Below are positions 28,091 through 37,414 of a DNA stretch of 64,000 nt, piece by piece. This DNA is from Nostoc sp. 'Peltigera membranacea cyanobiont' 210A. Its GTDB lineage: Bacteria > Cyanobacteriota > Cyanobacteriia > Cyanobacteriales > Nostocaceae. The notes under the pieces are model-generated. The model did no database searches. It worked only from the letters and a program-made list of their open reading frames with translations, and had not been told where the DNA came from. The DNA lies in the NCBI RefSeq assembly GCF_002246015.1, contig NZ_NOLJ01000003.1, forward strand, positions 384,482-448,481, given 5' to 3'. Position numbers and translations under genes: made by a program. Each line of letters opens with the position of its first letter. The first letter of the stretch is position 1.

Positions 28091-28834
28091 ATGCAGATTA
28101 TGAGTGAACTTCCAAATACTCTTGAAGATGCGATCGCCCAATCTCGTACAGCCGTTCAAGCTGCCCTTGCAGATGGCTGTACTCGCTTACAAGTTGAGTT
28201 CCTGTTCCCGGAACTGAAGTTTATGCCAGTAGCGGAACAATTTCTACCGGCATTTACAGATTATGATTCCCGTTTGAAGATTTTCTTTGCTGACGCTGGC
28301 GCTGCGGCCCTAGCCCGGCGTGATTGGGCAGATGCACCATTTCAAATTTTGGATATTGGTACGGGTAGGGCTGCTTCTTTGCAGACAAAAATTCAGCCAG
28401 AGGATGAAATTTTCTTATTCATCGCCCCCACATCCGTAGAAGTGCCGCAGTTGGAAAAGCTGTGTGAAGTAATAGGCGATCGCCCTTTAGTCTTGTTGAA
28501 TCCTCGCTTAGAAGATGCTGGAACCGTGGGCATTGGTTATACAGCGAGAAAAATCCGCGAGCGTTTTATAAATACCATTGAATCCGCCTATTACGTGCGC
28601 CCCATAGACGATGAAAGTGCCCTATATCGCTGCTACCCAGGACAGTGGGAAGTTTGGCTGGAAACCGACGGCGAATATCAAAGAATTGCCGAATTACCCA
28701 CAAAACCATCTGGTGATGATTTGGATCTCATTGTTTTAAAAGGACAACCGCAAACAACAACAGACGCGACACCTGCGAGAAAGCCCAATGTGTTTAAGAG
28801 TTTGCAACGGTTCATAAAGGCATTGAGTAGTTAG
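28091..28834 (+). CDS. DUF1995 family protein
   Basis: Protein of 247 residues, or 244 from the second ATG at 28100 (MSELPNTLEDAIAQSRTAVQ), which may be the real start. It matches the DUF1995 family found in cyanobacteria and plastids: a Rossmann-like core with LQVEFLFPELKF, DEIFLFIAPTSVE, RPLVLLNPRLED and a C-terminal YYVRPIDDESALYRCYPGQW. A plant member (LPA3) assists photosystem II assembly, so a thylakoid-related role is possible but unproven. No signal peptide or membrane segment. It appears monocistronic, running away from the DUF2382 genes. Confidence 0.8.
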   Translation: MQIMSELPNTLEDAIAQSRTAVQAALADGCTRLQVEFLFPELKFMPVAEQFLPAFTDYDSRLKIFFADAGAAALARRDWADAPFQILDIGTGRAASLQTKIQPEDEIFLFIAPTSVEVPQLEKLCEVIGDRPLVLLNPRLEDAGTVGIGYTARKIRERFINTIESAYYVRPIDDESALYRCYPGQWEVWLETDGEYQRIAELPTKPSGDDLDLIVLKGQPQTTTDATPARKPNVFKSLQRFIKALSS

Positions 28835-29019
28835 GATAATGCAGAGGTAGCAGAGATAGATTTTATTATCTGCTGCCTCATTTTGAGTTTTTATACATCG
28901 CATTGGTTATGCTGAATGGGAAAAATTGAGCAATCTAGATGTGTATCGCGTACACTTTATCAAGGGTGCAACACACGTAGAGCAAATGATATTTTTACAA
29001 GTAGTTTAGCAACAAGCTT

Positions 29020-29355
29020 TTAACTCACAGCATAATCTGTATACTGCCGTATGTAAGGCGGGTGAAACCCAACGACAATATCGTGTTTTGGTACTCCCAT
29101 CGCCGTAAGTTGCTCACCTACATCCTCTTCTGTACCATTCCACTGAATCCAAATTTTGCCGTTTTTGATATCAAAATGCATCACTGGGCCAAAAACCCTA
29201 CGTCTATTTTGCCAACCAATATATATCAGTTGGTAATGGTCTTGTTCTACGTCAAAAATTGTTTGAGCTTCAATTTCATTATTAGAGGAGGCGCGTTGAG
29301 CATATTCTGTAAGTAATTGCCGAATACACTCTCGATATTTATCTAAATCTGCCAT
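29020..29355 (-). CDS. xisI: XisI-family protein
   Basis: Protein of 111 residues matching XisI: N-terminal helix DKYRECIRQLLTEYAQ, the central core HYQLIYIGWQNRRRVFGPVM, IWIQWNGTEEDVGEQL and the tail GFHPPYIRQYTDYAVS. XisH and XisI were named as factors needed for excision of the fdxN element in Anabaena, yet copies are scattered in cyanobacteria far from that element, as here. It overlaps the 3' end of xisH by 13 bases, so the two are translationally coupled. A second XisI with the same arrangement is at 48164-48499. Confidence 0.92.
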   Translation of the reverse strand: MADLDKYRECIRQLLTEYAQRASSNNEIEAQTIFDVEQDHYQLIYIGWQNRRRVFGPVMHFDIKNGKIWIQWNGTEEDVGEQLTAMGVPKHDIVVGFHPPYIRQYTDYAVS

Positions 29356-29762
29356 CGGATAATTTCCTCCGTTTCCACATCATAAACTATCAGATTGATT
29401 TGACTACGCTGGATAATAGTTTTGATAAATGGTTTATTTAAAAAATCGTTATAAGTGTTTAAAGGCACTGCTAAATACAAAACTCGCTCGGAATCTATCT
29501 CTTCTAATGCATATCGATAATTAATAAACTGTCCCACCGCAGTATGAAACTCAGAAATAGTTGAAGTGCCGATGAAACTTTTAACTTCAACCGCTATTAT
29601 TTGTCCTTCTCTTTCTGCCGCAATAATTCTCTCTGCTCCCAAATCGATGTACATATCGGTAATATTTTCTATGCGAATTAGCAAAGGGTCATGAGTAATT
29701 CGCCATCCGTCCTTTTGTAATGCCGATTTCACAACATTGTGAAATTTGTCTCTAGCTGACAT
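29343..29762 (-). CDS. xisH: XisH-family protein (endonuclease-like fold)
   Basis: Protein of 139 residues matching XisH. The arrangement DLGAERIIAAEREGQIIAVE then VKSF is the layout of a PD-(D/E)XK nuclease core (acidic residue, then ExK), followed by FHTAVGQFINYRYALEE and a C-terminal VYDVETEEIIRW. It is intact, unlike the copy at 48487-48903. It heads a two-gene operon with xisI and overlaps it by 13 bases. The shared layout with coupled toxin-antitoxin genes suggests, but does not show, that XisH is a nuclease held in check by XisI. Confidence 0.92.
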   Translation of the reverse strand: MSARDKFHNVVKSALQKDGWRITHDPLLIRIENITDMYIDLGAERIIAAEREGQIIAVEVKSFIGTSTISEFHTAVGQFINYRYALEEIDSERVLYLAVPLNTYNDFLNKPFIKTIIQRSQINLIVYDVETEEIIRWQI

Positions 29763-29869
29763 AAACTATTTTTTCAGCCTGTATGAGCATTCTAAATATA
29801 TTTTGCCAAAATTAGGGGAAAAGAAGAGAAGTAAGGAATTTTACTATTACTTCCTTACTTCTATCTTTT

Positions 29870-32800
29870 TTAATTCGTCTGCAACGGCGCGTTTAAAACT
29901 TTCTCGATGCGATCGCGCGTTTCTAATAAGTGCGCTTTGGTATATTCATCCTCAGAATTAACTCCCTTAAGTTTTTCATCAAGCTGTTTGAGTTTATACC
30001 AAGCTAAAGTGCGAGCATCTTCTGGAACATTTTCTTTTCGCAATACCATACTAGTCAAAATGTCCAAATACTGACGCTGCAAGCCTCGCCGCAAACTGGC
30101 GATCTTTATCGGTTTAGCTTTTGGTTGGATGACTTCCGTCCAAATACCTGATTGTAAAGTGTCAAATAGTTCTGGTAGAGTCAAAGCTTTTCCTTCGGGA
30201 GTTTTGAGTTCAATATCCTTGAGACGAGAGAGGCGATCGCCTGAGAGTAAATCTCGCAACACAGAACCCTGCATTAGTAGCACCAAGTCATGAATGGGAA
30301 AATCCAAACGACCAACTTGTGGAGAACTACCCCAATGTCGCCAACGGGAAGGTGCTAATTTATTCAGTAATTCTGGTGAAAAATTGAGGGCATCTTCTGC
30401 GAATACATATTTTTGTAGCGTTTCTAAAGCTTGGCGTTGTTCTTCAACTGGTACTGGTTCAAATGGTAAACGGTGTTGGGGAACTCCAGAGACTTTCTCG
30501 GCAGGTAGCTCGCTGGGGTGAATGCGATAGAAAGATTGTCCTCCGATGTATTTTGTGGTGAAATATATTTGCTGGAAATAGTTACCCAATACTGTACTAA
30601 AACGTTCGCTGACATCGCTGTAACTATCACCAGCCATTGGGAAACGCTTATCGAGACGTTCCCACATCACCCGCGAATTATTCAATTGCCACTGAGAATA
30701 AAGCAGCACATTACCGCTATTATCCCAAGCATTAGCGGTTGGGTCGAGGTCATATACATCTTCATCTGTGGAATAACTCAACTCTGGCTTGTAGGATTGT
30801 GCAGCAATTTCCTCCAAAATTGGCTTTTCTGCTAGAGGAGTTGATGTCTGAATTGTTGTGTAGCCGTATTTAATTGCCCAGTCATCATAAGGCCCCACCA
30901 TACTAGGAAAATAATCTCCTTGTTTTGTATTTTGAGGGGCGATATTTGGGGGAATATAATCCATGACAGAAGTTGTCAGACCTTTATTTTTGGTAATTTC
31001 TGTATTATTCATCTCCTGCGGTGGTAGCAGTGTACTACCACGGAAGTTATGACGTAAACCAAGAGTATGTCCAACTTCGTGAGCGATGATTAAACGTAAA
31101 TATTGATTAATATATTCTTTTACCTTGTCTGGAGTAGCCATAGTATCAGGCAGCAGAGACATTGCCAGCGAACCAAAGGCAAACTGGTTAGCAGCTTCCA
31201 TGCCGTAGCATAAATCGTACTCGCCTGCCATTTTCGATAAACGATTCAACAACCCCTCTTGTCCTTGCATCTTCTGGGGTACACCATTGTTTTTCCCATC
31301 TAAACCATTGGCGCAAAGTAGACGATTTTGCATCAAAGCTGATAAAGTCGTGCGATTTTCTGTTTGGCTGGGTTGGACGATTTTGCGATATTCACCCTTG
31401 AGTGCCCGGATAAAGCTAGCATCTACGAGAATGTCTGCATCCAAAATTTCCCCTGTCAATGGGTTAACGCGAGATGGCCCCATCGCAAAGTAGCCATCGA
31501 CTGTGTTAATCCAGCGAATCGTGTTGTAACGAATATCTGCCGGGTCCCAGGTAGCATCATCTGGCATTTGGCGGACTTCAATTGCATCCTTGAATCCGGC
31601 TTTGAGAAAAGCTTTGTTCCACATGAGAACGCCTTCTTTCATCGCATCGCGGTACTCTAAGGGCACAGCGTTATCAATCCAGAAAACAATCGGTTTTTTG
31701 GGGTGAGAAATGACTGCTTTCGGGTCTTGTTTTTCTAAATGCCAGCGATTTATGTAACGGACAAAAGAATCGCCGCGATCGTCGTCTTTGGATAAATCTT
31801 GATAAGCGGTGATGAAATAGCCGATGCGATCGTCAGCAAGGCGCGGTCGATAATCTCGATCGGGTAGTTGGGAGAAACTGTAGTGGACGCGCAGAGTAAA
31901 GCCACGGTTGTCAGCTAGCGATCCAAAGCCGGCAATTTCATTGTCGCCGTCAACGCTATTAGAGTAATTCAAAATTGACTCGACTTCTAAGTTTTGGGGA
32001 AAGGCTTTAGCAGTACCAAAATAGGACTGGCTTGTGCTTTTTGGAATTCCTAAACCTACAGATAATCCAGCTAAGTCTGTGAGTAACAAATCTTCCAAGT
32101 CAATGAGAATAGTTTTGCGTTCTGGATGAATGCTTTTAATGGCAATGGTGTAGAGAACAGAGTCACTAAACGATCGCGTCAGCGATCGCACCTGGGGATC
32201 TCCCTCACGAGTGCGAAAATTCACATTGCGAATAACAAAGTGTAGTTTATCATCCACCCGTTTGAAATAAAACAAAAAATCTTGCAGAGGCATACCACTG
32301 TAAATACCCCGTTCGCCAATACCCGATTCCAGGGTTGCCGTAGCTAGGTAATTTTTATTAAGTTGTTCTGGCTTAATTTCTAGATAAATCTTATTCTTTT
32401 CTTTATTACGATAAAGGGTGAACAATCCCCCAGATTTTTGGGTGTTTTTAATTACTTCGTTAAATGGCTCTAAATCATCCTTTGCTGCTGGTTTCGCGGT
32501 AGTACTAGGCTTTGTATTTGCTTTCTCTGAGGGGTTTGCAACTTGTAAAAAGGGTTGTTGACCTGCTTGTTTCAGGTTTTTTACTATCCAAATAAACGGT
32601 TGAGGCTGTGCGTGTTTATTTTGATTAACTACCCAAACTTGATTTGACGGTAGCCTCTGTTTCTGAGGAATACTAATATTATTTAATGATAAGGCTGAGA
32701 TTTTCGTTGAAGAAGTTTCTGTCGATAACTGACTATTGGATTTCTCTCCACTTCTGACTGTAACCACATTTTCTCCAACAATATGCTTGGCTGTATCACC

Positions 32801-32899
32801 ATTGTTAACAAACGGTGACTTAGCGCTAGCTGTCGCTATCCCTAAAAATAAACTATGTAACAAAATCATATAAAAGGTTAATCTGTTCATCGCATTCAT
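29870..32899 (-). CDS. Large secreted zinc-dependent metalloprotease (DUF5117/DUF5118 type)
   Basis: Protein of 1009 residues. A signal peptide is visible near residues 4-27 (MNRLTFYMILLHSLFLGIAT, then ASA). A low-complexity region runs to ~150, followed by a beta-rich DUF5118/DUF5117-like part (LYRNKEKNKIYLEIKPEQLN; ESGIGERGIYSGMPLQDFLF) and then the protease domain with the zinc motif HEVGHTLGLRHNF (first His about 607). The Met-turn candidate is SVMDYIPPN, some 40 residues later, and the whole arrangement is gluzincin/metzincin-like. The C-terminal ~200 residues are helical (DUF4953-like). Substrate unknown; probably acts outside the cytoplasm. AGGT precedes the ATG. No operon partner. Confidence 0.9.
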   Translation of the reverse strand: MNAMNRLTFYMILLHSLFLGIATASAKSPFVNNGDTAKHIVGENVVTVRSGEKSNSQLSTETSSTKISALSLNNISIPQKQRLPSNQVWVVNQNKHAQPQPFIWIVKNLKQAGQQPFLQVANPSEKANTKPSTTAKPAAKDDLEPFNEVIKNTQKSGGLFTLYRNKEKNKIYLEIKPEQLNKNYLATATLESGIGERGIYSGMPLQDFLFYFKRVDDKLHFVIRNVNFRTREGDPQVRSLTRSFSDSVLYTIAIKSIHPERKTILIDLEDLLLTDLAGLSVGLGIPKSTSQSYFGTAKAFPQNLEVESILNYSNSVDGDNEIAGFGSLADNRGFTLRVHYSFSQLPDRDYRPRLADDRIGYFITAYQDLSKDDDRGDSFVRYINRWHLEKQDPKAVISHPKKPIVFWIDNAVPLEYRDAMKEGVLMWNKAFLKAGFKDAIEVRQMPDDATWDPADIRYNTIRWINTVDGYFAMGPSRVNPLTGEILDADILVDASFIRALKGEYRKIVQPSQTENRTTLSALMQNRLLCANGLDGKNNGVPQKMQGQEGLLNRLSKMAGEYDLCYGMEAANQFAFGSLAMSLLPDTMATPDKVKEYINQYLRLIIAHEVGHTLGLRHNFRGSTLLPPQEMNNTEITKNKGLTTSVMDYIPPNIAPQNTKQGDYFPSMVGPYDDWAIKYGYTTIQTSTPLAEKPILEEIAAQSYKPELSYSTDEDVYDLDPTANAWDNSGNVLLYSQWQLNNSRVMWERLDKRFPMAGDSYSDVSERFSTVLGNYFQQIYFTTKYIGGQSFYRIHPSELPAEKVSGVPQHRLPFEPVPVEEQRQALETLQKYVFAEDALNFSPELLNKLAPSRWRHWGSSPQVGRLDFPIHDLVLLMQGSVLRDLLSGDRLSRLKDIELKTPEGKALTLPELFDTLQSGIWTEVIQPKAKPIKIASLRRGLQRQYLDILTSMVLRKENVPEDARTLAWYKLKQLDEKLKGVNSEDEYTKAHLLETRDRIEKVLNAPLQTN

Positions 32900-33434
32900 T
32901 ACCTGATAACTATCTCTCGTTAATTTTTAACTTTTGCAAAGCCATATAGCCTGCACTCTGGCGATTCTCTTAGCTGCTTTATATTAGGCAACAAACTTTT
33001 GACTTAAATTTTAGTTGCCATTTTTCAGCTTTGTTGTGCTGTTTTAGTGTAGGATTTTTCCTAACAATTGCATCTGCCACAAACAGTAAGCATGATTTTT
33101 ACATCAGACTAGGAAATTTCTGGGATAAAAATTATAACAAATTCGCTAAATCATAGAATTAGTTGATCTGGGAAATAATTTTGAAGTTAACACTTTATTT
33201 ACATTATGAGAGGAAGCTTAAGGCTACTACACTGAGCGAGAAACCGCCATCTAGAAGCGCCGTTGGCAAATTCATCAGAAGTAACCTGCCGTAAACATCG
33301 CCAACTCATGATTTTTTTACTATAGTATTTATTTATACTATTGATTGTTGGCAATGCCAAGCAAACTGGCATAGAAAAGTTTTTAATTCAGGATTATCAA
33401 AAACAGTTATTTAAATGTAACAACGGAAACAAAA
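32900..33434. other. Divergent intergenic region without recognised features
   Basis: Spacer of 535 bases between the leftward metalloprotease and the rightward pentapeptide gene. Both promoters should lie here. I see no hairpin, repeat or RNA gene of note. Confidence 0.4.
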
Positions 33435-35204
33435 ATGTCAACATATTTATCTCAAGTTTGGCAGCTGCTGAGAAATTATGTGAGGGGTACAAGGTTACAA
33501 GAGATGCCAAAGACCACATCCCTAGACACTGAAGCAGTTTTACCTCTAGGAAAAAATATTAAAGAACCAGACAAAAGCGTTAGATTAGCTCAAGATAATT
33601 TGCAGGAATATTTATACTCTCCAAGACTGCAAAAAAGCTTAGAAAAATGGACAGTACTAAAGAACGGTTTGACTTCTCAGATAGACGATCGCACATTGGG
33701 CACTTTACCCACTGGGTTTTGCTTTAAAGTATGCGATCGCCAGATGCATGAAGAGATTTATAATTTATTGGGCAATGCTGCCCTGAAACCTGAGATAGTC
33801 AAGCAACTAATGGAATTGGTTGTGACTGGTCAAAAAATTCGCCCAGAATTGCTTTTTGGGCGGCTAGAAGATTTTTATCGTCGCTGGTGTCAAGGAGAAT
33901 TTATCGATGGCACACCAGATGATAACCTGCCTCAGAAAACAAAGTTAAAGCTAGCGGCACAAAATATTGCGATCGGGTTGAGACAGGTAGACATATATAC
34001 AGGGCTGAACGTACTGATTTTATTACTAGAGTTACACCGTTACGCCCAAGGGCAAGATGAACTCAAACAAAAAATCACCTTCTATCCATCTGCCCAACCG
34101 GACACAGACAATTTTTTCACATCCCAACTGCTGCGGATTATTAATTATAGCGATGCCCTGGAAATTGGCAACTTTAGCAGTATAGTTGGACAATTTCTCA
34201 AAGGCGGCAACTTTAGAGGTGCTTACCTCGGCGATGCCAACCTTACCGGGGCAGATTTTAGCGGTGCTGACCTCAGTCTTGCTTATCTCGGCGATGCCAA
34301 CTTAACTGGCGTAAACTTCAGCGGTGCCAACCTTAGCGGTGCCAACCTCGGCGATGCCAACCTCAGCGGTGCCAACCTCAGCGGTGTTAACCTCAGCGGT
34401 GCCGACCTCAGCAGCACCAACCTCAGTGGTGCTAACCTTAGCTGTGCCAACCTTAGCCGCGCCGACCTCAATCGCGCCGACCTTAGCAATACCAACCTTA
34501 GCCGCGCCGACCTTAGCCGCGCCGACCTCAACCGCGCTGACCTTAGCAGCACTAACCTCAGCCATGCTGACCTAAGTAACGCTATCCTTTTCGGTGCAAA
34601 TCTGAGTGAAGCCAACCTTAATAGCGTCAGCCTTAGCCATGCCGACCTTTGCCGCGCCGACCTCAGTGGTGCTGATTTGAGTCACGCCATCCTCAACGGT
34701 ACTAACCTTAGTGACACAATTCTTTTCAGTACCAACCTCAGCGATGCTATCCTTGTTGCCGCAGACCTCAGCTATGCCAAACTTAACGGTGCCAAACTTA
34801 ACAATGCCAGACTTAACGGTGCAATGTTCTTAGGTGCCGACCTTAGCGGTGTAGACCTGAGTCGGGTGATTCTCAACGAAGCTGACCTCAGCGGCGTGAT
34901 TCTCAACGACGCCGACCTCAGTGGCGCTGACCTCACTGACGCTATCCTGTTTGGCACAGACTTTAGCTATGCCAACCTTAACAGTGCTAACCTCAGTGGC
35001 AGTAACCTCAGTGGTGCTATCCTCAACGGCGCGGATCTTAGCCATAGCAACCTCAGTTACGCCATTCTCGGTGGTGCAGACCTTAGCGACGCCAATCTAG
35101 AAGAGATGATCTGGGGTAAAAAGCAGCAGTGGGAAGATGTGCGAGGATTAGAAACAGCAGTTAATATACCGGAGGCGTTGAAGGAGGAACTGGGACTGAA
35201 TTAA
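33435..35204 (+). CDS. Pentapeptide repeat protein with helical N-terminal domain
   Basis: Protein of 589 residues. Residues 1-250 are a mainly helical domain I do not recognise (LQEYLYSPRLQKSLEKWTVL; HEEIYNLLGNAALKPEIVKQ). From about residue 256 to 565 comes an almost unbroken run of A(D/N)LSG-type pentapeptides, about 60 units, which should fold as a long right-handed quadrilateral beta-helix of roughly 15 turns. The C-terminus ends in LETAVNIPEALKEELGLN, a helical cap common in cyanobacterial pentapeptide proteins. Function of these proteins is mostly unknown; some mimic DNA. The repetitive coding region makes long antisense frames that are not genes. Ribosome site weak. Confidence 0.9.
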   Translation: MSTYLSQVWQLLRNYVRGTRLQEMPKTTSLDTEAVLPLGKNIKEPDKSVRLAQDNLQEYLYSPRLQKSLEKWTVLKNGLTSQIDDRTLGTLPTGFCFKVCDRQMHEEIYNLLGNAALKPEIVKQLMELVVTGQKIRPELLFGRLEDFYRRWCQGEFIDGTPDDNLPQKTKLKLAAQNIAIGLRQVDIYTGLNVLILLLELHRYAQGQDELKQKITFYPSAQPDTDNFFTSQLLRIINYSDALEIGNFSSIVGQFLKGGNFRGAYLGDANLTGADFSGADLSLAYLGDANLTGVNFSGANLSGANLGDANLSGANLSGVNLSGADLSSTNLSGANLSCANLSRADLNRADLSNTNLSRADLSRADLNRADLSSTNLSHADLSNAILFGANLSEANLNSVSLSHADLCRADLSGADLSHAILNGTNLSDTILFSTNLSDAILVAADLSYAKLNGAKLNNARLNGAMFLGADLSGVDLSRVILNEADLSGVILNDADLSGADLTDAILFGTDFSYANLNSANLSGSNLSGAILNGADLSHSNLSYAILGGADLSDANLEEMIWGKKQQWEDVRGLETAVNIPEALKEELGLN

Positions 35205-35314
35205 GATGAGGCGAGATTTTATCCTAAACTTTAAAGAGCTAATACATTTATGTATAAGTTTTCCCCTAACTAGAAAGCCCCCAGATGAATCCAGGGGCTT
35301 GGGTAATTTTGGTT

Positions 35315-35344
35315 GCGATGCCTACGGCGGGCTACGCCTACGCA
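35315..35344. repeat. Palindromic repeat (GCGATGCCTACGGCGGGCTAC family)
   Basis: GCGATGCCTACGGCGGGCTA followed by CGCCTACGCA, in the short spacer between the pentapeptide and NAD kinase genes. Closely similar to copies at 49019 and 54798. Confidence 0.75.
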
Positions 35345-35375
35345 ATCTGCGGTAAATGCACTCTAAAATACTTAA

Positions 35376-36296
35376 TTAATTACGGTGATTATTGCTGTAG
35401 TGAACCCTTGTACCTGCCCACAGCAACTTCTCCCGTAGCGTCTGATAGTAGGAATTGTTCTCGCGCAAAATAATAAATTTAGCCCGACACTCTGCCATCC
35501 GTACATCAACACGGTGTCCGGGCCAAATTGAAGTTCCCAAAACCCCATCTGTCCACAGCTTGGTACTCAAATCGTAATCCCCCAAAGGCCAAATACTCAC
35601 CACAGAACCAGGGGGTAAAACGAGGGGACGACTAGAAAGGCTCATTGCACAAATAGGAGTGACGGTAAGCGCCTCCATACCATCATGCATAATTGGCCCA
35701 TTAGCAGAAACGGTATAACCTGTGGAACCTGTAGGAGTGGAAATAATCAACCCATCCCCGACGTATTGATCGACTACCTCACCATCGATTTCCATTTCCA
35801 GAATTGAGGTGATCATTCGGTCAGCGGAGGCGGGTTTGACACAAAATTCATTCAAAGCCAGGTAATGTTCACTCACTGGTTCCAAATTAGAACCATGACC
35901 TTCATACACCGCAGCTTGTAACATCATGCGTCGTTGGATAGCATAGCGATCCTCAAACAGCCGATCCCAAACTTTCTCTGTATCCTGAAACTCTTCCACT
36001 GACTCAGTTAAAAACCCCAGATGACCTCCCACATTCACTCCCAGAATTGGGATACCAGCTGGGGCTAAATGTCTGGCACCAGTTAAAACAGTACCATCGC
36101 CACCGAGTACCAAAGCGAGATCGATTGGTTGACCCGCCGAAGCCAAAAAGACTGGATAGGGGTTGTCTTTCGGCCCGCTAGGCCCCATCAACACTTGGCA
36201 ATCGCGACTTTCTAGTTGTTTCGCACAGATTTCTGCCCATTGTTTACTTCGGGCATCCCGCGCTTTATAAGCAATGATTACCTGCTTGAGTTGCAC
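35376..36296 (-). CDS. nadK: NAD kinase
   Basis: Protein of 306 residues that phosphorylates NAD to NADP. The family's GGDGT motif is present (LVLGGDGTVLTGARHLAP), followed by GVNVGGHLGFLTE, the NE-type segment YLALNEFCVKPA, and DGLIISTPTGSTGYTVSANG, all characteristic. I start at GTG 36296 (reads MQLKQVIIAYKA) and not at TTG 36302, because that matches the usual cyanobacterial N-terminus. It lies six bases after ndhE on the same strand and so is probably the last gene of the ndhAIGE transcript, coupling NADP supply with NDH-1 expression. Confidence 0.93.
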   Translation of the reverse strand: MQLKQVIIAYKARDARSKQWAEICAKQLESRDCQVLMGPSGPKDNPYPVFLASAGQPIDLALVLGGDGTVLTGARHLAPAGIPILGVNVGGHLGFLTESVEEFQDTEKVWDRLFEDRYAIQRRMMLQAAVYEGHGSNLEPVSEHYLALNEFCVKPASADRMITSILEMEIDGEVVDQYVGDGLIISTPTGSTGYTVSANGPIMHDGMEALTVTPICAMSLSSRPLVLPPGSVVSIWPLGDYDLSTKLWTDGVLGTSIWPGHRVDVRMAECRAKFIILRENNSYYQTLREKLLWAGTRVHYSNNHRN

Positions 36297-36302
36297 GCAC
36301 AA

Positions 36303-36608
36303 TTACCACTTCAGGAGATTAAACTGCTCCATATCGACGGTATCGCGGTTGCGATAAATGGCCAGCACGATCGCTAAACCCACCGCCGCCTCGGCTGCGG
36401 CCACGGTAATCACAAATACTGTGAAAACCTGACCCTTAATTAATGTTGAGTCGAGGAAGTTGGAAAATGCCATTAAATTCAGATTAACAGCATTGAGCAG
36501 TAATTCAATTGACATCAGCACCCGCACAGCGTTGCGGCTGGTAATTAAACCGTAGATGCCAATGCAGAATAAAGCTGCTGCTAGTAATAAAAAGTACTGG
36601 AGTTGCAT
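36303..36608 (-). CDS. ndhE: NAD(P)H-quinone oxidoreductase subunit 4L (NdhE)
   Basis: Protein of 101 residues with three transmembrane helices ([60 protein letters not shown]). The conserved Glu residues in helix 2 (IELLLNAVN) and helix 3 (AAAEAAVG), part of the proton path of complex I, are present. Length is standard. It is a membrane-arm subunit of the cyanobacterial NDH-1 complex, which carries out respiration and cyclic electron flow. It follows ndhG by 58 bases and precedes nadK. Confidence 0.96.
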   Translation of the reverse strand: MQLQYFLLLAAALFCIGIYGLITSRNAVRVLMSIELLLNAVNLNLMAFSNFLDSTLIKGQVFTVFVITVAAAEAAVGLAIVLAIYRNRDTVDMEQFNLLKW

Positions 36609-36666
36609 GAATCTGAGTATCCCTCCTGAAAAAACTGGCTTTTATCTGCGATTCAGGTCGCAAATA

Positions 36667-37281
36667 TTACTCTTTTGTTTCGCTGGTTGTTGATACTAGT
36701 TCTCTGGGGCGTTCTTGTAAAGTCAAAACAGTTTGCCCCAGTTTGGATGGTGTCAACAGGTCTGGCAAATACTCGCGGCGTGCCAAAATAATTGCTCCTA
36801 CCATTGCTATCAGCAGCAAAATGGAAGCTAATTCAAAAGGTAGTAAAAAGTCAGTGAAGAAATGTTCTCCAATCAAAACAATAGAACTTTCACCACCCGC
36901 CACAGGAGCAGCTGAATACGCCCAAGGAGTAGCCAGCACCATCGTACTTAAAAGACCAAACAATCCTACACTGACTACACCCGTCAGTACTTTCCGCACC
37001 CAAGAGTTAGGAAATGCTACAAAATCTTGCCGCTTGTTCACCAACATAATGGCAAACAAAATCAGCACGTTAACCGCCCCTACGTAAATTAGTATTTGTG
37101 CAGCTGCAACAAAATCAGCATTTAGCAACAGGTACATTCCCGCTATGCTAATGAACACACCCCCCAGCAAAAAGGCAGAATAGACGATGTTGGAGAACAG
37201 CACCACACCAATGGCTGCCCCAATCATCATCACGCCCAGTATGCCAAGTGATACTAACTGTACTCCTTCTGCTAGATTCAC
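36667..37281 (-). CDS. ndhG: NAD(P)H-quinone oxidoreductase subunit 6 (NdhG)
   Basis: Protein of 204 residues with five hydrophobic helices, including the characteristic YLLLNADFVAAAQILIYVGA and NVLILFAIMLVNKR. The pi-bulge-type YVGAVNVL segment of helix 3 is present. The last ~30 residues are hydrophilic (LTPSKLGQTVLTLQERP). It is a membrane-arm subunit of NDH-1. It is separated from ndhI by 133 bases that contain heptamer tandem repeats and from ndhE by 58 bases; all are on the same strand. Confidence 0.95.
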   Translation of the reverse strand: MNLAEGVQLVSLGILGVMMIGAAIGVVLFSNIVYSAFLLGGVFISIAGMYLLLNADFVAAAQILIYVGAVNVLILFAIMLVNKRQDFVAFPNSWVRKVLTGVVSVGLFGLLSTMVLATPWAYSAAPVAGGESSIVLIGEHFFTDFLLPFELASILLLIAMVGAIILARREYLPDLLTPSKLGQTVLTLQERPRELVSTTSETKE

Positions 37282-37299
37282 TGTTTTTTGTCCTTAGTC

Positions 37300-37364
37300 A
37301 ATTGTCACTGGTCATTGGTCATTGGTCATTGGTCATTAGTCATTGGTCATTAGTCATTGGTCAA
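37300..37364. repeat. Heptamer tandem repeat in the ndhI-ndhG spacer
   Basis: Seven-base units of the form GTCATTG / GTCATTA recur head to tail from about 37308 to 37364. This is the short tandem repeat class typical of heterocystous cyanobacteria. A related tract lies after ndhA. Confidence 0.85.
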
Positions 37365-37414
37365 ATAACAATTGGACAAAGGAGAAATGACAATGGACAA
37401 ATGACAAATGACAT

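Noticed and set aside
29020..29762. xisHI as evidence of an fdxN excision element
   Set aside because: No site-specific recombinase, no nif gene and no element ends are visible nearby.
34283..35045. Several long antisense frames rich in Leu-Arg-Ser-Ala or Val-Gly-Thr repeats
   Set aside because: They are mirror translations of the pentapeptide-repeat coding sequence, low in complexity, and without ribosome sites.
37300..37364. Regularly spaced repeats considered as a CRISPR array
   Set aside because: The unit is only seven bases, repeated head to tail with no spacers and no cas genes.
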